From NCBI GenBank assembly GCA_024666565.1, contig CP088295.1, forward strand, positions 4,030,001 to 4,094,000: a DNA stretch of 64,000 bases, written 5' to 3'. A model generated the notes under the pieces. That model searched no databases and was not told the DNA's origin. It saw only the letters and a program-made list of their open reading frames with translations. Within the stretch, counting starts at the first letter, position 1, and each line of letters opens with the position of its first letter. Shown one piece after another: positions 59,568 through 64,000 of this stretch. The position numbers were made by a program, and so were the translations under genes. The DNA comes from Svornostia abyssi (GTDB lineage Bacteria; Actinomycetota; Thermoleophilia; Solirubrobacterales; Solirubrobacteraceae).

Positions 59568-60445
59568 TAGCGGCCCGGGCAGATCGCGTTCGGGTCGAGC
59601 GGGTCGATCCACACGTCGACCTGTGCGCCCGGCGTGTAGCGCGTCGCGTGGCGCGGGCCGTACATGTGCTCGAACACGACGTGCCGCCGCCGGCCGTCCT
59701 CCACGATCTCGAACGTGAGGACGACCACGGGCACGCCCGCGAACATGCGGTCCGTCTCGGCGCGGGCGACGACCATCGCGGGGACGCGGCGCCCCTCCTT
59801 CTGGATGCGCTCGAGCTCCTCCATGCGCCGCTTCAGCTCCGCGCTCTCGGACTCGTGCTCGGCGTCGAGCACCGACGCCCACGTTCCCTCGACCGCAGCC
59901 CGTGCGGCGCGGTCCTCCTCGAGCGCCTCGTCGAGCCGCTGTTCGTCCTCGGCCCGCAGACTCCCGGCGAACGGGTTGATGACGCGATCGACAACGTGGT
60001 CGAAGGTGCCTGAGCGCTTGGCCTTCTCGCGCTGCACCCGGGCTTCGCGCGCCCAGGCGACCTCGTGCTCCTCGTACGCGCGGTCCCAGTCGACCCACAG
60101 CTCGTGCGGGTCCTGCGGGTTGACGACCCCGGGAACGCCGACGTCCTTCATCAGCCCGTACTGCGGCCGGATGCGCAGGGAGTACCAGCGCTTGCCGCCG
60201 CCGGTGATGCCCTGCAGCAGCCAGGTCGGCGCGGTGCGCTGCTCGGAGAACTCGTACGGCTCGTGCCCGTCGCACTCCACCCGCCAGGTGACCGTCAGCC
60301 CGGCGCTCGTCTCAATGACGGTCTCGCCGCCCTCCGGGTCGTTGTTGTTGTGCTCGTACGCCGAGTGTTTGACCGGGAACGCGCGCGCCGGCAGCCACCC
60401 CTTCGGGGCGCGGCGGAGGAACTTCGGGCCGAGCTGGAATCCCAC
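59567..60445 (-). CDS. hypothetical protein with a central helical segment
   Basis: About 292 residues from GTG 60445 (VGFQLGPKFLRRAPKGWLPA). The N-terminal and C-terminal parts look beta-rich (LTVTWRVECDGHEPYEFSEQ; VVVLTFEIVEDGRRRHVVFEHMYG; VDVWIDPLDPNAICPG), separated by a Glu/Arg-rich helical stretch (about 110-210). The last segment, with 'V-V-LTFEV...YTPGxxVxVxxDPxDP', resembles DUF3592-like or small secreted beta domains found in actinobacteria. No signal peptide is evident. The start codon is uncertain. Confidence 0.62.
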   Translation of the reverse strand: MGFQLGPKFLRRAPKGWLPARAFPVKHSAYEHNNNDPEGGETVIETSAGLTVTWRVECDGHEPYEFSEQRTAPTWLLQGITGGGKRWYSLRIRPQYGLMKDVGVPGVVNPQDPHELWVDWDRAYEEHEVAWAREARVQREKAKRSGTFDHVVDRVINPFAGSLRAEDEQRLDEALEEDRAARAAVEGTWASVLDAEHESESAELKRRMEELERIQKEGRRVPAMVVARAETDRMFAGVPVVVLTFEIVEDGRRRHVVFEHMYGPRHATRYTPGAQVDVWIDPLDPNAICPGR

Positions 60446-60560
60446 GGCCCCCACCCTGCTGGGCAGGCGGCGGTGTGTCAACGGGGGGGGCGACCGCTCC
60501 GTCCACATAGTTTTGGCGATCTGAATGGTACGCTCGCGCCGACCTCAACCACGGAGCACC

Positions 60561-61148
60561 ATGTTCGTCACCGCCCGCAGGACCGCCGCGCTCGGCTTCG
60601 CGATGCTCGTCGCGCTGGCCGCACCCGCCCATGCACAGACATCAGAGCGGATCAGCGGCTTCAAGGTCTCGGGATCGACGTTCGAACAGTGGTTCGAGCC
60701 CGCGCTGAGCGATGAGCTGCAGGGCTTCCGCTACGCGTGCGCGGCGCGCGACCCAAAGCTCTCGTACCGGGTTGAGCGGACCACCGCAACCATCTACACG
60801 AACTACCTGTTCGCGGCGCAGGACTGGAAGAGCAAGAAGTTCGGCATCGGCCAGTACCTGCCGGTGCTCGACGCCTCGCGTCCGAGCATCACGCTGAGCG
60901 AGATCATCAAGGAGAGCCTCGCCGCAAACGGGCCCATGCCGCGTAACGAGGGCTTTGGTCTCCTCGGGACGGCATCGGGCTATTGGGTGCTCGTCAACTA
61001 CAACCGCCCCCTGCCGATCGGGCCGTATCGCTCCGCTGTCGAACGCCTCGGGCTCTTCACCTACCGCGGCCTCACCAAGGAGCAGGGGAGCTGCCAGGCC
61101 GCGGGTCTGCCGACCTACCTGGTCAACGCGGACCTGGCCACGATGTAG
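60561..61148 (+). CDS. secreted protein of unknown function
   Basis: A 195-residue protein from ATG 60561 with a signal peptide (FVTARRTAALGFAMLVALAA, AHA-Q cleavage). The mature part contains FEQWFEPALSDELQGFRYAC, IKESLAANGPMPRNEGFG and WVLVNYNRPLPIGPYRS, with Cys residues at RYACAAR and GSCQAAG that could pair. It is a compact soluble extracytoplasmic domain without a recognised family. The upstream in-frame start at 60525 was rejected because it would place charged residues before the signal peptide. Confidence 0.75.
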   Translation: MFVTARRTAALGFAMLVALAAPAHAQTSERISGFKVSGSTFEQWFEPALSDELQGFRYACAARDPKLSYRVERTTATIYTNYLFAAQDWKSKKFGIGQYLPVLDASRPSITLSEIIKESLAANGPMPRNEGFGLLGTASGYWVLVNYNRPLPIGPYRSAVERLGLFTYRGLTKEQGSCQAAGLPTYLVNADLATM

Positions 61149-61222
61149 CTGGTCTTCGCGAGGGAGACGACGAGAGCCGTGCCGCCGCCGGAACGCCGAC
61201 GGCGGCGCGGGCCTTCACGAGG

Positions 61223-61275
61223 GGTGAGCGACGGGACTTGAACCCGCGACCGCCTGGACCACAAATCGGCTACCG
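61223..61275 (-). tRNA. tRNA-His-like 3' fragment (degenerate or attachment-site remnant)
   Basis: On the minus strand the T-arm is intact (GCGGG, TTCAAGT, CCCGT), followed by acceptor strand CGCTCAC and C73, the tRNA-His-specific discriminator. The anticodon-loop region reads TTTGTGGTCC, matching the His GTG anticodon. The 5' acceptor GTGAGCG and a proper D-arm cannot be found upstream, so no cloverleaf forms. The 334-bp gap around it (61149-61482) holds no gene. It is probably a 3' tRNA remnant such as an att site. Confidence 0.5.
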
Positions 61276-61482
61276 CTTCCTCCGGTTTCCAAAGCATTGC
61301 CGGGTCGCATCGCTCCACCAGCCTCCGGTGCAACAGCTCCACCGCCCTGGTGTTCGGTGAGTGTTAGTCACGTTTGCATCCGAGCGAAGGACTGCCCCAC
61401 GACGCTGAGCCGCTGCCTCCCCTACCGCTACGCCGGATGCCCGGAGAACGGGAGGGCAGTGAGCGAGCATCGCGTTCTGTGC

Positions 61483-62613
61483 TCACGGGCGGGGATGGAT
61501 CGCTCCTTCGATCTCGAACGCACGATGCAGCTCAGCCTCGAGCTGCTCGACGGCGCTCGAAAGGTCAGTCCGGGCAACTCGGAGCGGTGGGTCAGGGGCG
61601 ACGAGCACCGGGGGCATCCCCATCGGCATGCTCATCGAGTTGCCGACGGTCTCCAGTGCGTAGATCTTGCGCTGCGCGTCCGGGACAGCGGACGTGACGA
61701 AGACGTCCCGTGTGACATCTCGCTGGTCGATTCGCGCCCAGACAGCCTCCGCGAACCTGCAGGTCCCTGTGATCACGTCGCGAGCCCGGTTTGCCAGCAC
61801 CGCGGCACTGCCAAGCATGCTTGCGTCGTCGCCGACAGCGCCTTCGCCGACGACGCTGCCGTCGAACCCGACGCTGAGCTCGAGGTCCTCGAACCCCCGG
61901 CCACCCCGCAGAGCCAGCGTGATGCGGTCCCGACCCACAGTGGCGTCGACGCCAGCGCTCTGCGGCACCAGGCCGGCAGTTCTGGCGGCCATGGTGAGGT
62001 CGTCGGGCAGGCTCGCGTCGCGGAGCGTCAGCGCGTCGAGCAGCGGCCTCTCGCCCGCCGGGACGATCACGACACGCAGCTTGGAGCCGCCGCTGAAGGT
62101 GCCGTGACGGTGCGCTGCTCGCGCGAGCTCGGCAGCTCGGGCCGCAGCGGCGACGTCCGTGCTGCCGCCAGCGCCACGACGGCGCCAGTCGTTCAGCGCC
62201 TGCGTCACGGCGAAGGCGACATCGCCGGCATCGGCGAAGGTCCCGGTCAGGCGGCCTGCCTCCCAGGCACCACGAACGCGGGCGAGGAAGGCTTCCTGTG
62301 CCGACTCGCGCGCGATGTCCTGCACGATTGCGAGCACGGGGATGCCGTGCTCAACCGCGTGCTGGAACTCCTCTTCTGTCGGGCTGAGGCCCCGGTCTCC
62401 GGGTTCGCCGTACTCGGCGCCGATGAGCAACAGGAGCGCGTCGCAATTCGCCACGCGATCTAGCAGCGCGCGGCGGGAGTCGTCTTCGCTTGGGGCGCCC
62501 GTCTCGAACATGACCGGGCGCATGTCGAGCGCATCGACGGCACGTCGGGCCGCTTCTCGGACCGCAGCCATGTCGCCCCGCGCCAGCGAGCTGATGAAGA
62601 TCTGCTCCACCAC
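61483..62613 (-). CDS. DUF4062 domain protein (possible defence-type sensor)
   Basis: A 376-residue protein from GTG 62613. The first 90 residues are a DUF4062-type domain: QIFISSLARGDMAAVREAARRAV, PVMFETGAPSEDDSRRALLDRVANCDALLLLIGAEYG. DUF4062 is a TIR-like Rossmann domain often fused to STAND ATPases in antiviral systems. Here the C-terminal 200 residues (VVIVPAGERPLLDALTLRDA... and ELSVGFDGSVVGEGAVGDDA) are not recognised and contain no P-loop. The role is inferred from domain associations only. It lies next to a tRNA-like fragment, consistent with an island. Confidence 0.75.
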   Translation of the reverse strand: MVEQIFISSLARGDMAAVREAARRAVDALDMRPVMFETGAPSEDDSRRALLDRVANCDALLLLIGAEYGEPGDRGLSPTEEEFQHAVEHGIPVLAIVQDIARESAQEAFLARVRGAWEAGRLTGTFADAGDVAFAVTQALNDWRRRGAGGSTDVAAAARAAELARAAHRHGTFSGGSKLRVVIVPAGERPLLDALTLRDASLPDDLTMAARTAGLVPQSAGVDATVGRDRITLALRGGRGFEDLELSVGFDGSVVGEGAVGDDASMLGSAAVLANRARDVITGTCRFAEAVWARIDQRDVTRDVFVTSAVPDAQRKIYALETVGNSMSMPMGMPPVLVAPDPPLRVARTDLSSAVEQLEAELHRAFEIEGAIHPRP

Positions 62614-62655
62614 CTGAGCCTACGGCTACCGACGGTCGTGGCCCGCGCCGGTCGG

Positions 62656-63144
62656 CTACGGAATCTGCCACCCGAGCTGCGCCGCCAGCACTCGGCCGAA
62701 CCGCTCCGCCGCATCCGCCTCAGGATGAAAGCCGCCCGCCCGGCCGATGATCGACTCGAACGCGATGACGCGGCCATCCACCCACGTCACGGTCCAGTGC
62801 CGCGCCCGCTCGCCCGAAGCCCTGAATGGTCCCTTCGAAGAATCCGGACGCCAGCCATCGTGAATCTGCATTGTCGGCGTTGGCGACAGGGGAATCCGTT
62901 CGGTCACGACCCTCAGCCGGTCGCCGTCCCCCACCTTCGCGAAGGCAGCGACGAAGAGGCCATCGCCAACGAGCGCGAGAACAGACGGCCGACCATCGAC
63001 CACGACGGCGGCGATTGCGTCGATCGCGTCCGGCAAGGATGTCCGGAGCGATACCCCGAGATCGCCGTACACCGATCGGAGTTCCTCGTCCTCAACAAGT
63101 TCGTGCCAAGCATTGGCGACCTGCGTTGCGATGCTGTCGTCCAT
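62656..63144 (-). CDS. hypothetical protein
   Basis: A 162-residue acidic protein from ATG 63144 (MDDSIATQVANAWHELVED). Mixed alpha/beta, with VVVDGRPSVLALVGDGLFVAAF, RHWTVTWVDGRVIAFESIIG and AERFGRVLAAQLGWQIP. No signal peptide, membrane span or known motif. It is 42 nt upstream of the DUF4062 gene on the same strand and divergent from the gene at 63205, so it may form a two-gene operon with DUF4062. Confidence 0.6.
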   Translation of the reverse strand: MDDSIATQVANAWHELVEDEELRSVYGDLGVSLRTSLPDAIDAIAAVVVDGRPSVLALVGDGLFVAAFAKVGDGDRLRVVTERIPLSPTPTMQIHDGWRPDSSKGPFRASGERARHWTVTWVDGRVIAFESIIGRAGGFHPEADAAERFGRVLAAQLGWQIP

Positions 63145-63192
63145 CACAACAGATGGTTCCAGCAGTAGGGGACATCGCGGATTTCTGTTGCA

Positions 63193-63198
63193 TAGGCT
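63193..63198 (+). promoter_or_regulatory. putative -10 box (TAGGCT), six bases before the partial gene
   Basis: TAGGCT, six bases, ATG 63205. A GGGACA about 18 bases upstream could be the -35. Confidence 0.45.
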
Positions 63199-63204
63199 CG
63201 CACG

Positions 63205-64000
63205 ATGAGCGCCCCTTCGTTGCTTGACCGGCTTCGGGCCGCCATCGCCACCGGAGACGACTGGTACGCCATCGAGCGGGCGTTCAGCGACACCGTCGAG
63301 GACGATGAGATCGGTGCCGCGCGCCCGGCGGTGTTTGCGTTCGGGTACATGCTGGTCACCGAGCACCGAGAGGAGATCCACGCGCGGACCGGGCCCTTCG
63401 CGCCTCGGATCGAGTGGGAGCACTCGGCGTTCCCTCAGCCGCTTGCCGACGTACCGATCGAAATCCTCGACGAGTGGGTCGACTTGTTCGAGTCGCTCCC
63501 CGAACCCGCGGCTCAGGCACGCCTCGGTGACCTGCTGTGGGTTCGACGCCACGGAGACCGCCCCGACATCGCCGCCCGCGCGGCTGCCGAGGCCTACCTG
63601 ACCCTCGCGACCACGCCGCAGTGGCAGACGATGGATCAGGTGGACTCGATCACGCGAGCCATCGAACTCGCCAAGCAACTCAGCGACGACGAGCTCCTGG
63701 GCGACGCGATCGACGTGTGCGCGGGCTTTGCCCGCACCGAGCTAGCCGACCCTCCCGAGCGACGACCCGGCGTCCCTCTGCGACTTCTCGAACAGCTCAC
63801 ATCCGTACCGGCCGGCCGGCGGCCCGACGATCTCACGGTGTTGCTGGCTTCGGCGCTTCACCAGTTCGGCGACGACCCCTTCCTCGCCGAGAGCGTTCTC
63901 GAGATGCAGGCGCAGATCGCGCCCCCCGACGACAAGGCCGCAATCCGCCGACGGCAGATCGAGCGCTGGCGAGAAGCCGCCCAACACGGCGACGGACTTC
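63205..64000 (+). CDS. hypothetical protein, 3' end outside window
   Basis: Open from ATG 63205 (MSAPSLLDRLRAAIATGDDW) to the edge, 265 codons seen. It is helical and repeat-like, with EPAAQARLGDLLWVRRHGDR, PDIAARAAAEAYLTLATTPQ and ESVLEMQAQIAPPD, which resembles helical-repeat regions (TPR-like) of large DUF4209-associated proteins, but that match is only impressionistic. No catalytic motif lies in the visible part. Probably leaderless. It belongs to the same accessory block as the DUF4062 gene. Confidence 0.6.
   Translation, partial: MSAPSLLDRLRAAIATGDDWYAIERAFSDTVEDDEIGAARPAVFAFGYMLVTEHREEIHARTGPFAPRIEWEHSAFPQPLADVPIEILDEWVDLFESLPEPAAQARLGDLLWVRRHGDRPDIAARAAAEAYLTLATTPQWQTMDQVDSITRAIELAKQLSDDELLGDAIDVCAGFARTELADPPERRPGVPLRLLEQLTSVPAGRRPDDLTVLLASALHQFGDDPFLAESVLEMQAQIAPPDDKAAIRRRQIERWREAAQHGDGL

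Noticed and set aside
61223..61360. Complete tRNA with long variable arm or intron
   Set aside because: No 5' acceptor strand complementary to CGCTCAC and no D-arm were found in the 150 bases upstream, so only a fragment is supported.

Overview
This window is a GC-rich (roughly 70 percent) bacterial chromosome segment. The gene set and order fit an actinobacterium, most likely class Thermoleophilia (Solirubrobacterales-like). This placement is an inference from gene content, codon use and leaderless-type promoters; no marker phylogeny was possible. The window is dominated by a minus-strand housekeeping superblock. Read in the direction of transcription (right to left) it runs: a peroxiredoxin/DNA-repair/P450/signalling region, tig, clpP, clpX, valS, folC, a zinc-ribbon protein, ndk, maf, mreB-mreC-mreD-mrdA-rodA, rng, rplU, rpmA, obgE, proB, proA, nadD, rsfS, leuS, comEA and comEC (cut by the left window edge).

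Region by region: 1-4.6 kb carries competence genes and leuS. 4.7-9.5 kb is a plus-strand stretch with a long alanine/glutamate coiled-coil protein, a PD-(D/E)XK_5-type endonuclease ORF that runs through a tRNA-Ala(GGC) gene, a MOSC protein and a secreted protein. 10-12.1 kb holds a membrane protein with two degenerate GGDEF domains. 12.1-15.6 kb is rsfS-nadD-proA-proB. 15.6-19.6 kb is accessory (SDR, tandem MFS paralogues, VIT1/CCC1-like transporter). 19.6-31.8 kb is the obgE/L21/L27/RNase G/elongasome block. 31.8-39.8 kb holds ndk, a membrane phosphoesterase, folC and valS. 40.6-49.7 kb is the clpX-clpP-tig cluster, split between tig and clpP by a 5.6-kb nested insertion: two identical inverted 1,499-bp IS110-family copies flank an IS481-family element, which is itself interrupted by a second IS110-family element. 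50-56 kb is signalling (Ser/Thr kinase-GAF next to GAF-GGDEF-HD-GYP), a cytochrome P450 and an FKBP. 56.5-58 kb joins an alkylguanine transferase, an Ada-type zinc domain and a 1-Cys peroxiredoxin. The right end (61.2-64 kb) looks like the edge of an accessory island: a tRNA-His-like 3' fragment followed by a DUF4062 protein and two unrecognised genes.

An important caveat is that at least ten reading-frame breaks occur, including in obgE, mreB, folC and tig. Six lie in G or C runs, where a one-base length change restores the family protein. These look like consensus errors rather than true pseudogenes, and the corrected products are annotated here.

How the genes work together: the mre/mrd/rod block builds the lateral wall; rng, L21, L27, Obg and RsfS connect to ribosome biogenesis; trigger factor, ClpP and ClpX form a folding/degradation axis; ComEA/ComEC form the DNA-uptake channel; ProA/ProB make proline.
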